Numbered from the stretch's first letter, positions 16,877-24,471 are shown. The stretch is 38,824 bases of DNA from Gaiella sp038230035 (GCA_038230035.1 JBBRNX010000024.1:1-38824); one strand, 5' to 3'. Numbers and translations: made by a program. The notes: a model not told the origin generated them from the letters alone.

Positions 16877-18760
16877 CTACGCCGCAGCCGGGAGCGCGTC
16901 GGCCAACTCGGCGTGTGCGAGGAGCAAGCGGAACGTCTCTGACTCGAGCAGCTCGCGTCGGACCCCTTCGCCGAGTCCCAGCTCGCCGAAGATGGAGCGC
17001 GCCTCGGGCGTCCACGCTGTCTCTCCTTCACGCCAGAGCCCGGCGAGCCAGTCGCGCAGCTCGTCGTAGCGATCAGGGGCGTCGAAGACGCGGCGCACGA
17101 CGAGTTGCGGCGCGACAGTGCCGTTCCAACGGTTCTCTTTCAGCCGGAAGGCGAGGTCGTAGCGGGTCGCGCCGCGCAGCCGCTCGACCTGCGGCCCCAT
17201 GCCGAAGGCAATCGCCGACCCGCCGTCTCGGCCGTGCTGCCGCACGCGAAAGCGGAGATGCTTGCCCTCGCCGACCGTCGACGGCTCAACCGCCTCGCAG
17301 CTGGCCACGAGCAGCGTGACATCCGGGTTGCCGAGTCCGAACGGCGCGAGGCGATCGAGCTCCTGTGCGAGGTCGAGCGTCAGGGCCGATGCGGGCACGA
17401 TGGCGTCGATCGTCGTCGTCTGCCGCATGTCCTCCGCCGCGAGCACCTGGTCTGCATGCGCCCCGAACGCGTCGGAGAACGCATCGAGCTGATCACGTCT
17501 GATCGAAAGGCCCGCAGCTGCGCGATGCCCGCCGAACCGCTCGAGGAGCGACGAGCACGCCGCAAGCGCACCGTGCAGATCAAACGCCGAAACCGACCGC
17601 CCTGAGCCTTTCCACGTCTCCCCCGCTCCTGCGATGAGCACAATGGGGCGATTGAACCGTTCGACGAGCCGCGAGGCCACGATCCCGATGACGCCTTCGT
17701 GCCAGTCGTCGCTCCAGAGGACGTACCCACGGCGTGCGCGCCGTTCCTCGGGCCACTCTTCGACCTGCCTGATCGCGCTGCGGAGGATCTTGTCCTCGAC
17801 CGCCTGGCGGTCTCGGTTGAGTCCTTCGAGCTCGTCGGCGAGCGCCGCCGCCACCTCCTTGTCATCGGTCAAGACGAGCTCGAGCGCGAGATCGGGGCGA
17901 CCGAGCCGCCCCGCGGCGTTGATGCGCGGCGCGAGCCTGAAGCCGACCGCTGTCGCGTCGATAGCAGCGCCATCGACGCGGGCGGACTTCAACAACGCGA
18001 CGAGACCAGGTCGACGTGTCTGCGAAAGCGCTCTCAAGCCGGCCGTCGCAAGCGCCCGATTCTCGTCGACGAGCGGCACGACGTCGGCGATCGTCGCGAG
18101 CGCGACGAGATCGAGGTTCCGCGCCAGCGCCGGGTGCCCGGTGCCGAGCAACGCCTGCGCGAGCTTGAAGACGACCCCTGTGCCACAGAGATCGGGGAAC
18201 GGGTACTCGGACGGTCGCGTCGCCACGATCGGGCAGTCCGGCAGCGCGTCGCCGGGACGGTGGTGGTCGGTGACGATGACGTCGAGGCCGACAGACTTCG
18301 CCGCAGCCACTTCCTCGACAGCGGTGATCCCGCAGTCGACGGTAATCAGGAGGTCCACTCCATCGGCTGCCAGACGCTCGACCGTCTCGCGGGATACGCC
18401 GTACCCCTCCTCGAACCGGCTCGGGAGATGCCAACCGACGTCGGCGCCAAGCTCGCGCAGCGTCAGAACCGCGAGCGCCGTAGCGCAGACGCCGTCGACG
18501 TCGTAGTCGCCGTGGATGCAGATCCGCTCGCCACGCTCGATCGCGAGGCTGATACGCGCGACCGCCGCAGCCATGTCGCCCAACAGGAGAGGATCGTGCG
18601 AGACACCCTCGCCGTGGAGAAAGGCGGCGGCTTCACTCGCGTCGCCGTAGCCGCGGCGGACGAGGATGCTTGCGGTGATCTCGCTGATGCCGAGCTTGCT
18701 CGCAAGGGAGCGCGCCTCGTCGTAGGCGCACGGGCGAATCGTCCAGCGTCCCTCGTTCAT
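16877..18760 (-). CDS. recJ: Single-strand-specific exonuclease RecJ
   Basis: A 627-residue DHH-superfamily 5'-3' exonuclease of recombination and mismatch repair. The Mn-binding motifs are visible in order: HGDYDVDG (83-90), TVDCGI (140-145), VTDHH (163-167), then the DHHA1 part with GSGRSV and GGHRAAAGLSI, and an OB-like C-terminal domain. Length and order fit the family. ATG start; a TACCCT -10 lies 10 bases upstream, giving a leader of only a few bases. It is downstream of a small membrane gene on the same strand, separated from it by a double REP-like palindrome. Confidence 0.94.
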   Translation of the reverse strand: MNEGRWTIRPCAYDEARSLASKLGISEITASILVRRGYGDASEAAAFLHGEGVSHDPLLLGDMAAAVARISLAIERGERICIHGDYDVDGVCATALAVLTLRELGADVGWHLPSRFEEGYGVSRETVERLAADGVDLLITVDCGITAVEEVAAAKSVGLDVIVTDHHRPGDALPDCPIVATRPSEYPFPDLCGTGVVFKLAQALLGTGHPALARNLDLVALATIADVVPLVDENRALATAGLRALSQTRRPGLVALLKSARVDGAAIDATAVGFRLAPRINAAGRLGRPDLALELVLTDDKEVAAALADELEGLNRDRQAVEDKILRSAIRQVEEWPEERRARRGYVLWSDDWHEGVIGIVASRLVERFNRPIVLIAGAGETWKGSGRSVSAFDLHGALAACSSLLERFGGHRAAAGLSIRRDQLDAFSDAFGAHADQVLAAEDMRQTTTIDAIVPASALTLDLAQELDRLAPFGLGNPDVTLLVASCEAVEPSTVGEGKHLRFRVRQHGRDGGSAIAFGMGPQVERLRGATRYDLAFRLKENRWNGTVAPQLVVRRVFDAPDRYDELRDWLAGLWREGETAWTPEARSIFGELGLGEGVRRELLESETFRLLLAHAELADALPAAA

Positions 18761-18770
18761 CGCCTAGTCG

Positions 18771-18776
18771 AGGGTA
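18771..18776 (-). promoter_or_regulatory. -10 element of recJ, very short leader
   Basis: TACCCT on the minus strand, 10 bases before the ATG; the message would start about 3 bases before it. Confidence 0.5.
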
Positions 18777-18813
18777 CGGCCCACGCCGGACGATACGGCC
18801 GTGATCACCTAGT

Positions 18814-18853
18814 GGCGAGGCTTGCCTCGCCCTCGGGCGACCCAAGGGTCGCC
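18814..18853. repeat. REP-like double palindrome, copy 2
   Basis: Two adjacent hairpins: GGCGAGGC-TT-GCCTCGCC (18814-18831) and GGCGACCC-AA-GGGTCGCC (18836-18853), 4 bases apart. The first repeats the palindrome at 12997-13014. It lies between two same-strand genes, downstream of the 69-residue membrane protein. Confidence 0.75.
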
Positions 18854-18868
18854 TCTACCCGGCGCCAG

Positions 18869-19078
18869 TTACGTCTTGCGGCTTTGGTCGCGGCCGCGAA
18901 ACGACTCGAGCGCGATCTTGACCCAGAGCAGCACAAGCCCGACGGTCGCGCCGACGACGAGAACGGCGATCGGCGCGTAGAACGCCATCTGCTCGAGCGA
19001 GTACTTCGTGACCCACGTTCCGAGCAGCCAGATCGCAACCACGATGAAGGCCATCGGGATGATCAGGCGGCGATTCAC
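18869..19078 (-). CDS. Small two-helix membrane protein
   Basis: A 69-residue protein with two hydrophobic helices (about residues 6-23 and 31-52) joined by TKYSLEQMAF, and a basic tail (SFRGRDQSRKT). No family recognised. The GTG start at 19078 is fixed by a -10 hexamer 7 bases upstream, which is shared, by symmetry, with the divergent gene at 19103. Longer upstream frames run antisense through that gene and are shadows. Confidence 0.72.
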   Translation of the reverse strand: MNRRLIIPMAFIVVAIWLLGTWVTKYSLEQMAFYAPIAVLVVGATVGLVLLWVKIALESFRGRDQSRKT

Positions 19079-19085
19079 GGTCCCG

Positions 19086-19095
19086 AGGGTACCCT
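19086..19095. promoter_or_regulatory. Symmetric divergent promoter: palindromic shared -10
   Basis: AGGGTACCCT is a perfect 10-base palindrome. It gives TACCCT on the plus strand (19090-19095), 7 bases before GTG 19103, and TACCCT on the minus strand (19091-19086), 7 bases before GTG 19078. Both genes therefore have a leaderless -10 built from the same bases. Confidence 0.7.
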
Positions 19096-19102
19096 TCCGA
19101 CA

Positions 19103-19561
19103 GTGCCTAATGACGTCAACTACGAGTCTGGCGAGGACTACGTCGTCGAGTTCCTCGGGTACCGGTTCGGCTTCAACGCCCTCGACTTCGAGGAGCGGGT
19201 CACCGCCGCCGCCGTCCGACTCGGGTTGATCGAGTCGAACGACCTGGACGAGGAGGAGATTGGCGATCTGGTCGAGATCGCCGCAGACGGGCAGATCGTG
19301 GAAGCCCGCTCCGGGCTCGGCCGCTACCTCGTCCGCCACTGGGAACGGTTGGCGCTCGTCGGCGAGGAGTCGCTCGTCTACTGGTTGCGCAAGCTCGTGT
19401 TCCGCAGCGCCTGGCTCGACCACCGGGTGAAGGAAGGGCTGCTCGAGGTCTCCTGGGACGAGGCGCTCGCCGACTTCGGCTACGCCGAGCCACGCGGTGG
19501 CCGAGCGCTCCTCGAGCTCGCCCCCGTGCCGAGCTGGCACGAGCTCCAGTTCCGCCGCTGA
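19103..19561 (+). CDS. Conserved soluble protein of unknown function
   Basis: A 152-residue acidic protein. I do not recognise a family. It begins VPNDVNYESGEDYVVEFLGYRFGFNALDFEERV, has a central helical stretch with G-L-G-R-Y-L-V-R-H-W-E-R-L and Y-W-L-R-K-L-V-F-R-S-A-W-L, and a proline-containing end. No membrane helix, no Cys. The start is chosen from the leaderless -10; a much longer frame upstream is the antisense of recJ and is rejected. It is divergent from the two-helix membrane gene and has no gene directly downstream on its strand. Confidence 0.7.
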   Translation: MPNDVNYESGEDYVVEFLGYRFGFNALDFEERVTAAAVRLGLIESNDLDEEEIGDLVEIAADGQIVEARSGLGRYLVRHWERLALVGEESLVYWLRKLVFRSAWLDHRVKEGLLEVSWDEALADFGYAEPRGGRALLELAPVPSWHELQFRR

Positions 19562-19601
19562 CTTCCGCGTATGTCCCGTGAAGCCGTTAGAGATAGCCGT
19601 G

Positions 19602-19892
19602 TCAGCTTGTCGGCGGCTGAACGCGCGCGGCGTACTGGACGTTGCCAAACGCCCATGTGGATGCGAGCCACGCACTCACTTCACGCCAGAGCGACGCGTC
19701 CAGCTCAGCGTGGCTCTCACGGACCCAGGAGAGCGCACGGGCGTCATAGTCGCTGTCGGGGACTGGGTAGATGTAGACGCTGCCAATGACGTCGCGGCTC
19801 GCCTGGTCGAGCACCGTGTAGGTGAACCCCGTCCGGTTGCGGAAGTCGTCGGCATGGCGCCGTAGGTCTGCTCGGTCCTCGTCCAGGGTCAT
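19602..19892 (-). pseudogene. 5'-truncated GNAT acetyltransferase
   Basis: The 96-residue frame matches only the C-terminal half of a GNAT-type acetyltransferase: GFTYTVLD... VIGSVYIYPVPDSDYDARALSWVRESHAELDASLWREVSAWL. Related proteins as I remember them are ~180 residues with an N-terminal domain of 60-80 residues that is missing here. The reading frame stays open and family-like upstream of the ATG (…SWPGEM) to a TGA at 19949-19947, which supports loss of the 5' end rather than a short gene. No -10 or Shine-Dalgarno fits the ATG. Probably a decaying gene, next to another broken gene. Confidence 0.6.
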
Positions 19893-20014
19893 CTCACCCG
19901 GCCAACTCCCGGGGGCGACCGATGAGTCTTCGTTGCCATGTCGGTCTCAATCAGGATGCAGCTGGAGCGGGCCGCGACGAGCACGACGCTCACACCCGCG
20001 ACCATAGGAGTCTC

Positions 20015-20704
20015 ATGAAGCTTCTTCTCACGTCCGCCGGCATCAAGAACCCGAGCATCCACGGCGCCCTTGTCGATCTCCTGGAGAAACCGATCGCCGA
20101 GTGCAGCGCCCTCTGCATCCCGACCGCGGCGTACGGCCACCCTCTGCAACCTCGAGTGGGTTGGCGGTTCATCAGCGGAAACTCCGAGCAACCCATGACC
20201 GAGCTCGGTTGAAAGTCCGTGGGTGTGCTGGAGCTCAGCGCGCTCCCCAGCATCGACCGGCAGAACTGGGTCCCCCTGGTACAGGAGACCGACGTCCTGC
20301 TGGCGGGTGGCGGCGACGCCCTGTACCTGTCTCACTGGATGCGGCAGTCGGGGCTGGCGGATCTCCTGCCATCTCTGCGCGAGACGACCTGGATGGGATT
20401 CAGCGCCGGGAGCATGGCGCTGACGCCGAGGATCGGTCAGGATTTCGTCTTCTGGAAGCCACCGTCGGGTGGCGACGATGCGCTGGGAGTCGTCGATTTC
20501 TCGATTTTCCCCCACGTGGATCACGTCGATCTGCCGGAGAACACGATGGCTGCAGCAGAACTATGGGCGGCTGGAATCCCGAATCCGGCGTACGCGATCG
20601 ACGACGAGACGGCCATCAAAGTCGTCGACGGCACGGTCGAGATCATCTCCGAGGGGCACTGGAAGCTGTTCAGCCCCAGCCCGGAAGCGCAGGAAACGAC
20701 GTAA
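20015..20704 (+). pseudogene. Peptidase E-like (S51, type 1 glutamine amidotransferase fold) with an in-frame TGA
   Basis: A 229-codon frame interrupted by one TGA at 20210-20212 (codon 66). Both sides belong to one peptidase E-like protein: MKLLLTSAGI and IPTAAYGHP before it, then GVLELSALPSI, DVLLAGGGDALYL and the nucleophile elbow GFSAGSM (S130), and FPHVDH (H168/H170) after it. In relatives as I remember them the sequence ELGWKS has Trp at this site, so TGG to TGA is the simplest change. AGGAG lies 4 bases before the ATG. Peptidase E cleaves Asp-X dipeptides. The gene is probably inactivated, but everything else in the frame is intact. Confidence 0.75.
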
Positions 20705-20750
20705 GACAAGCCGCTCGGTTGCCGCCGCCGACCTGCGTTGCACGAACAAT

Positions 20751-20756
20751 TAGGCT
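20751..20756 (+). promoter_or_regulatory. -10 element, leaderless start of the gene at 20764
   Basis: TAGGCT, 7 bases before GTG 20764. Confidence 0.6.
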
Positions 20757-20763
20757 CGCTGAT

Positions 20764-21234
20764 GTGACTGAGCCCGAGCTGAAAGCGACCATGGAGGCTT
20801 ACTCCGTCGATGCTGTCGAGTTCGCACGGAAGCATTTCGGCTACGAACTCGACTATTCACTCGAGAGCATCAGACAACTGGAGCTCATGCTCGATCGCTT
20901 CCACAACGATCTGCCGAAAGGGCTACGAGGGTGGTTCAAGCGCGGGCTCTCCGAAAAGCAGATCTCAACGTGGGCGAAAGTCTTCGGCGGATATCTCGGC
21001 GAGACGATGCGCCGTCAGTTAGGTGGAACGTGGATCATCGGCAACGAGGAGCCGTTTGACAGAGTTGTTTGTCTCAAGGTCCACACAACAACCTGCGCGC
21101 CGCCGCTACGGGCATACAAACGGATGATGAACGGCCCTGAAGACAACGTCTATGACTATGTGATGTACCTAGTCAAAGACCTCGCGAAAGACACGACGTA
21201 TCCAGCGAACGTCGCGGGCGGCGAGAAGAAGTAG
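20764..21234 (+). CDS. Conserved soluble protein, unknown function
   Basis: A 156-residue protein. The first part (AYSVDAVEFARKHFGYELDYSLESIRQLELMLDRFH) is a helix pair of a kind seen in DUF3806-like bacterial proteins, but I cannot confirm the family. A later segment G-G-Y-L-G-E-T-M-R-R-Q-L-G-G-T-W-I fits the same type. Its codon use is less GC-biased than the neighbours (many AT-ending codons), so recent arrival is possible. GTG start set by the leaderless -10; ATG 20791 is an alternative. Confidence 0.65.
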   Translation: MTEPELKATMEAYSVDAVEFARKHFGYELDYSLESIRQLELMLDRFHNDLPKGLRGWFKRGLSEKQISTWAKVFGGYLGETMRRQLGGTWIIGNEEPFDRVVCLKVHTTTCAPPLRAYKRMMNGPEDNVYDYVMYLVKDLAKDTTYPANVAGGEKK

Positions 21235-21257
21235 CAGGGGGTTCGCCTGCTCGGGCT

Positions 21258-21572
21258 CTACTCGCTTGGTGACGCGAAGCCGAGTTGCTGTTCGGGCTCG
21301 GCTTTGCCGATGCGGAGCTCGCGGATCGCGCCCAGCGGGACGATTAGCTCTTCCGGCTCGCCCTCGTGGCAGTGCGGGCAGAGGGTCACGAAGCCGAAGC
21401 CGGGCTCGGCCGAGATCGTGGCCAGACGATGCAGGCCGCCGTCCATCAGCTCGACGCTGACCATGGCCTCGTCCAGGCCGTGGGTCTCCTTGAACGCCTC
21501 GATCCGGCGGTGGATCCGCGAAACCAGCTCCTCGAGCGGGCCGGCCATCCCGGGAACCCAGAGCTGCGACAT
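21258..21572 (-). CDS. Small protein with CPHCH motif, downstream of ruvB
   Basis: A 104-residue soluble protein with a single metal-binding-like motif C-P-H-C-H (near residues 65-69) in TLCPHCHEGEPEELIVPLGAIRELRIG. No family recognised. Its ATG overlaps the ruvB stop by one base (TGATG), so translation is coupled to the ruvCAB operon. A zinc-bound role in DNA repair is guesswork. The region between its end and the next gene on the left is only 23 bases. Confidence 0.72.
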   Translation of the reverse strand: MSQLWVPGMAGPLEELVSRIHRRIEAFKETHGLDEAMVSVELMDGGLHRLATISAEPGFGFVTLCPHCHEGEPEELIVPLGAIRELRIGKAEPEQQLGFASPSE

Positions 21573-22582
21573 CAGAACAGGCTTCCGTCGTCCCGAAGCG
21601 CGCCGATGTGCGCGCGGCCGTGCTCGGTCACGATGCGGCCCCTTGGCGTTCGCTGGAGAAATCCGAGCTGCAGGAGGTACGGCTCGTAGACGTCCTCGAT
21701 CGTGTCGGGTTCCTCGCCGAGCGCAACCGCGAGCGTCGAAAGACCCACAGGCCCACCCGAGAACTTGTGCACGACAGCGTTCAGCAGCTCCCGATCGGTT
21801 CGCTCGAGTCCGAGCTCGTCGACCTCGAGCAGCTCAAGCGCCTCGCGTGCCACTTCGGTTGTAATCTCGCCCGCATGGCGCACCTCCGCCACGTCCCGCA
21901 CCCGCCTGAGGATCCGGTTCGCGATGCGTGGAGTCCCCCGGGATCGCCGCGCGATCTCGACAGCTGCATCCGGATCGAGTGACACGCCGAGGATGCAAGC
22001 AGACCGCGTGACGATCGCCGTCAGCTCACCAGGCTCGTAGTAGCCTAGCCGGAAGGTCATGCCGAAGCGGTCGCGGAGCGGGGTCGTGAGGAGGCCGGTG
22101 CGCGTCGTCGCGCCGACGAGCGTGAAATGCGGCAGGTCGAGCGTGAGCGTCCGAGCCGCAGGCCCCTGACCGACGATGATGTCGAGGCGGAAGTCCTCGA
22201 GCGCCGGGTACAGGATCTCCTCGATCGCGCGATTCACCCGGTGGATCTCGTCGACAAACAGCACGTCGCGCGGCTCGAGACCGGTGAGGATCGCGGCCAT
22301 ATCTCCCTTGCGCTCCAAAGCTGGCCCGGCAACGGTGCGGATGCCGACACCGAGCTCCTCGCGGATGATCTGCGCGAGGGTCGTCTTGCCGAGCCCTGGC
22401 GGGCCGACGAGGAGAACATGGTCGAGCGCCTCGCCGCGTGCCTTCGCTGCGTCCAGTGCAATGCCAAGCTGCTCCTTCACGCGCTCCTGGCCGACGAAGT
22501 CGTCGAGGCGCCTCGGGCGGAGGGAGCTCTCGACCTCGAGCTCACCCTCTCCCAGAACCGCTGCGACGAGCGACTCGGTCAC
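21572..22582 (-). CDS. ruvB: Holliday junction branch-migration ATPase RuvB
   Basis: A 336-residue AAA+ motor that drives branch migration with RuvA. Walker A GPPGLGKT (60-67), Walker B VDEIH (110-114), sensor 1 GATTRTG, and the C-terminal winged-helix domain with GPVGLSTLAVALGE... EPYLLQLGFLQRTPRGR. Length is normal. The ATG overlaps the ruvA stop by four bases, and its stop overlaps the next small gene. It is the third gene of ruvC-ruvA-ruvB, so regulation is set upstream of ruvC. Confidence 0.97.
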   Translation of the reverse strand: MTESLVAAVLGEGELEVESSLRPRRLDDFVGQERVKEQLGIALDAAKARGEALDHVLLVGPPGLGKTTLAQIIREELGVGIRTVAGPALERKGDMAAILTGLEPRDVLFVDEIHRVNRAIEEILYPALEDFRLDIIVGQGPAARTLTLDLPHFTLVGATTRTGLLTTPLRDRFGMTFRLGYYEPGELTAIVTRSACILGVSLDPDAAVEIARRSRGTPRIANRILRRVRDVAEVRHAGEITTEVAREALELLEVDELGLERTDRELLNAVVHKFSGGPVGLSTLAVALGEEPDTIEDVYEPYLLQLGFLQRTPRGRIVTEHGRAHIGALRDDGSLF

Positions 22583-23151
22583 GCTGCGCTCCTCAGGGCG
22601 AGCCGCACGCGCTCCTCGACCGGCAGGTCGGGATCGATGTGCGCCAGCGCCTGGTCGGCCTCGACGAGCGACCAGCCGAGCTCGACGAGCGCGTCACGGG
22701 CAACGAGCTCACCGGCGCCCGTAGCTCCCATCGGGATCGGTTCGCCGGCAGCGGTTGCGAGCTTCTCCTTCAGCTCGAGCACGATCCGCTCCGCGGTCTT
22801 CTTGCCGATGCCGGGAATCGCCATGAACCGCGCGTGGTCGCCGAGCGCGATCGCCCGCCGCAGGTCGGCGGCCGGCGATCCCGAGACCACGGCGAGCGCG
22901 ACCTTGGGGCCGATCCCGTTCACCGTGAGCAGCTGGCCGAACAGCTCGCGCTCGCCGGCGTCCGCGAACCCGTAGAGCTGAAGCGTGTCTTCGCGGACGT
23001 GGAGGTACGTCTCGACGGTGATCTCGCCGCCGCCCGCAGCGCGTCGGAGCACTGACGGTGTGGCAGCCACGAGATACCCGACGCCACCAACATCGAGCAC
23101 GATTCCCTCGCTCGTTGTTGTAACCGGCGTTCCTCGCAATCGCGATATCAT
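22579..23151 (-). CDS. ruvA: Holliday junction-binding protein RuvA
   Basis: A 190-residue tetramer-forming protein that binds four-way junctions and loads RuvB. N-terminal OB domain (MISRLRGTPVTT... VLDVGGVGYLVAATPSVL), two helix-hairpin-helix units (VNGIGPKVALAVVSG and IPGIGKKTAERIVLELKEKL), and a C-terminal three-helix domain that contacts RuvB (DALVELGWSLVEADQALAHI). ATG overlaps the ruvC stop, so coupling is likely. Confidence 0.96.
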   Translation of the reverse strand: MISRLRGTPVTTTSEGIVLDVGGVGYLVAATPSVLRRAAGGGEITVETYLHVREDTLQLYGFADAGERELFGQLLTVNGIGPKVALAVVSGSPAADLRRAIALGDHARFMAIPGIGKKTAERIVLELKEKLATAAGEPIPMGATGAGELVARDALVELGWSLVEADQALAHIDPDLPVEERVRLALRSAA

Positions 23152-23636
23152 CCGACAATCCTCGCAAGAGGAGTAGCCAACGCGTGACAGATTGCAACCG
23201 CAAGTGCATCCGCCTCGTGCGAGGTCGCCGGCTCGGCGTCGAGCGCGAGGATCACGCGAACCATCCGCTGCACCTGCCCTTTGTCAGCCCGTCCATAGCC
23301 GCAGACGGTCTGCTTCACACGCGCCGGCGCGTACTCGGTGCACTCGATCCCGGCTGACGCGGCGGCCACCAGCGCCGCTCCGCGCGCCTGACCGACGAAG
23401 AGCGCGATCCGCGCGTCTGCACCGACGAACGACTCCTCCAGCGCAACGGCGTCAGGTGCGTGCTCGGCCACGAGGACGGCGACGCTGTCGAAGATCACCT
23501 TGAGCCGTGCCTCCGGCCGTTCACGGGGCGACGTTCGCCAGCATCCAGAAACCAGCCGCCGGACGCGCCCATCGCTCTCCTGGACCACGGCATAGCCGCA
23601 CGCCGCCGTCCCCGGGTCGATGCCCAATACCTTCAT
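23148..23636 (-). CDS. ruvC: Holliday junction endonuclease RuvC
   Basis: A 162-residue RNase H-fold resolvase that cuts Holliday junctions symmetrically. Catalytic acids D7 (VLGIDPGTA), E67/E68 (ALEESFVG), and the C-terminal pair H140-D143 (SHEADALAVA) are in place. The ATG at 23636 has no Shine-Dalgarno. It overlaps, in ATGA, the stop of a five-codon leaderless ORF, which could supply the ribosomes. First gene of ruvCAB plus a small Cys/His protein. Confidence 0.95.
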   Translation of the reverse strand: MKVLGIDPGTAACGYAVVQESDGRVRRLVSGCWRTSPRERPEARLKVIFDSVAVLVAEHAPDAVALEESFVGADARIALFVGQARGAALVAAASAGIECTEYAPARVKQTVCGYGRADKGQVQRMVRVILALDAEPATSHEADALAVAICHALATPLARIVG

Positions 23637-23650
23637 GAGCCGACTTTCAC
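23633..23650 (-). CDS. Five-codon leaderless ORF overlapping the ruvC start
   Basis: GTG AAA GTC GGC TCA TGA starts at 23650 and stops at 23633; the last codons overlap the ruvC ATG (ATGA, 23636-23633). A TACCCT -10 (23657-23662) lies 6 bases before this GTG, the same spacing as at other leaderless starts in the window, so the message should begin at this GTG, not at ruvC. Function is inferred: ribosomes ending here may restart at ruvC. Confidence 0.5.
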   Translation of the reverse strand: MKVGS

Positions 23651-23656
23651 GAGTAG

Positions 23657-23662
23657 AGGGTA
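23657..23662 (-). promoter_or_regulatory. -10 element of the ruvC operon
   Basis: TACCCT on the minus strand, 6 bases before the mini-ORF GTG at 23650 and 20 bases before the ruvC ATG. Confidence 0.6.
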
Positions 23663-23779
23663 GGCGTCAGCTCGGATGCCGCTCCGACCCAGCCTTCCGA
23701 ACGGGGGGTGCGCTTTCCGTCCGACCAGGCCGATACAGACAAACGACTGCAGTCAACAGACGTACGGAGGTTCCCCCAC

Positions 23780-24418
23780 ATGCCCCGCCCATCTGATTTT
23801 TCGGGCCTTCGCCCGGCTGGTTCCTCGGGCCTTCGCCCGGGTCGTTCCTCGGGACGACGCCCGAGCCCTGCAATGATCGTCGCCTGCATCGCGCTCGGCG
23901 TCGCGCTGAGCGGGACCGGCGTCGCCGCCGTGATCGCGACGCTGCCCGCTAACAGTGTCGGTACCACCCAACTCAAGAACAACGCCGTCACGGCCGCGAA
24001 GGTTCGGAACGGCTCGCTGACGAAAGCCGACTTCCGGCCCGGCCAGCTGCCGAACGGAATCCCGGGATCGCCCGGCCCATCGGGCCCTCAAGGCCTCAAG
24101 GGTGACACCGGGCCGGCCGGGGCACCTGGAATCGTCGGCGACGTCGCGCTGCACTCGGCGTCGGTCAGCGTTCCGGCGTACACGAGCGTCACCGTTTACA
24201 GCAACCGCTCGGTGACGGCGAACTGCGACCCCGGCGAGAAGGGGGTCGGCGGCGGCACCAACTGGAGCGGCGAGAGCGACTCCACGCAGCTCGTCACCGT
24301 TCTCAGCGCGCCGATCTACGACGCGACCGCCAAGAAGATCACCGGCTGGCGCGCCCGCGGCGGCAACGACACGAACACCGCGCGCAACTTCACTGTCTAC
24401 GTCCTCTGCACGAAGTAA
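23780..24418 (+). CDS. Surface protein with short collagen-like Gly-X-Y stretch
   Basis: A 212-residue exported protein. Three 8-residue N-terminal repeats (GLRPAGSS, GLRPGRSS, GRRPSPAM; residues 9-32) precede a hydrophobic segment (MIVACIALGVALSGTGVAAVI, ~32-52) that should anchor or export it. Then NSVGTTQLKNNAVTAAKVRNGSL, a block I know from many Thermoleophilia-type surface proteins, about nine Gly-X-Y triplets (GIPGSPGPSGPQ...GAPGIVG, ~96-122), and a C-terminal beta-rich domain with two Cys (residues near 170 and 210). GGAGG lies 9 bases before the ATG, so it is Shine-Dalgarno led. It interrupts the yebC-ruvC neighbourhood with its convergent lipoprotein neighbour. Confidence 0.8.
   Translation: MPRPSDFSGLRPAGSSGLRPGRSSGRRPSPAMIVACIALGVALSGTGVAAVIATLPANSVGTTQLKNNAVTAAKVRNGSLTKADFRPGQLPNGIPGSPGPSGPQGLKGDTGPAGAPGIVGDVALHSASVSVPAYTSVTVYSNRSVTANCDPGEKGVGGGTNWSGESDSTQLVTVLSAPIYDATAKKITGWRARGGNDTNTARNFTVYVLCTK
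23801..23871 (+). repeat. Three 24-base tandem repeats, each with a small hairpin
   Basis: Units at 23801-23824, 23825-23848 and 23849-23871, the first two differing at few bases. Each contains CGGGC-CTTC-GCCCG or a variant, so the start of the mRNA coding part can form successive hairpins; they encode the 8-residue repeats. Confidence 0.7.
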
Positions 24419-24423
24419 CCACC

Positions 24424-24465
24424 GCACTATCGCCGGGGCCGGCTCAGCGGCCCCGGCGATAGTGC
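24424..24465. terminator. Bidirectional hairpin terminator
   Basis: A perfect 17-bp stem (24424-24440 with 24449-24465) and an 8-base loop, between the stops of two convergent genes. There is no T-run on either side. The strength of the stem makes it a good bidirectional terminator or RNA end. Confidence 0.85.
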
Positions 24466-24471
24466 GACGAA

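Noticed and set aside
16822..17031. 70 extra N-terminal codons for the Asp-box protein
   Set aside because: Low-complexity Arg/Ser text that overlaps recJ; signal helix and Shine-Dalgarno fit GTG 16821.
17699..19100. Long plus-strand frame through recJ into the gene at 19103
   Set aside because: Antisense of RecJ; the true start is GTG 19103, set by the -10 hexamer 7 bases upstream.
20210..20212. Selenocysteine at the TGA of the peptidase E-like gene
   Set aside because: Remembered relatives have Trp, not Cys, at this site, and no SECIS-like stem was evident directly after it.
23801..23871. CRISPR-like tandem repeats
   Set aside because: Units are adjacent without spacers and are in coding frame; simple tandem repeat.
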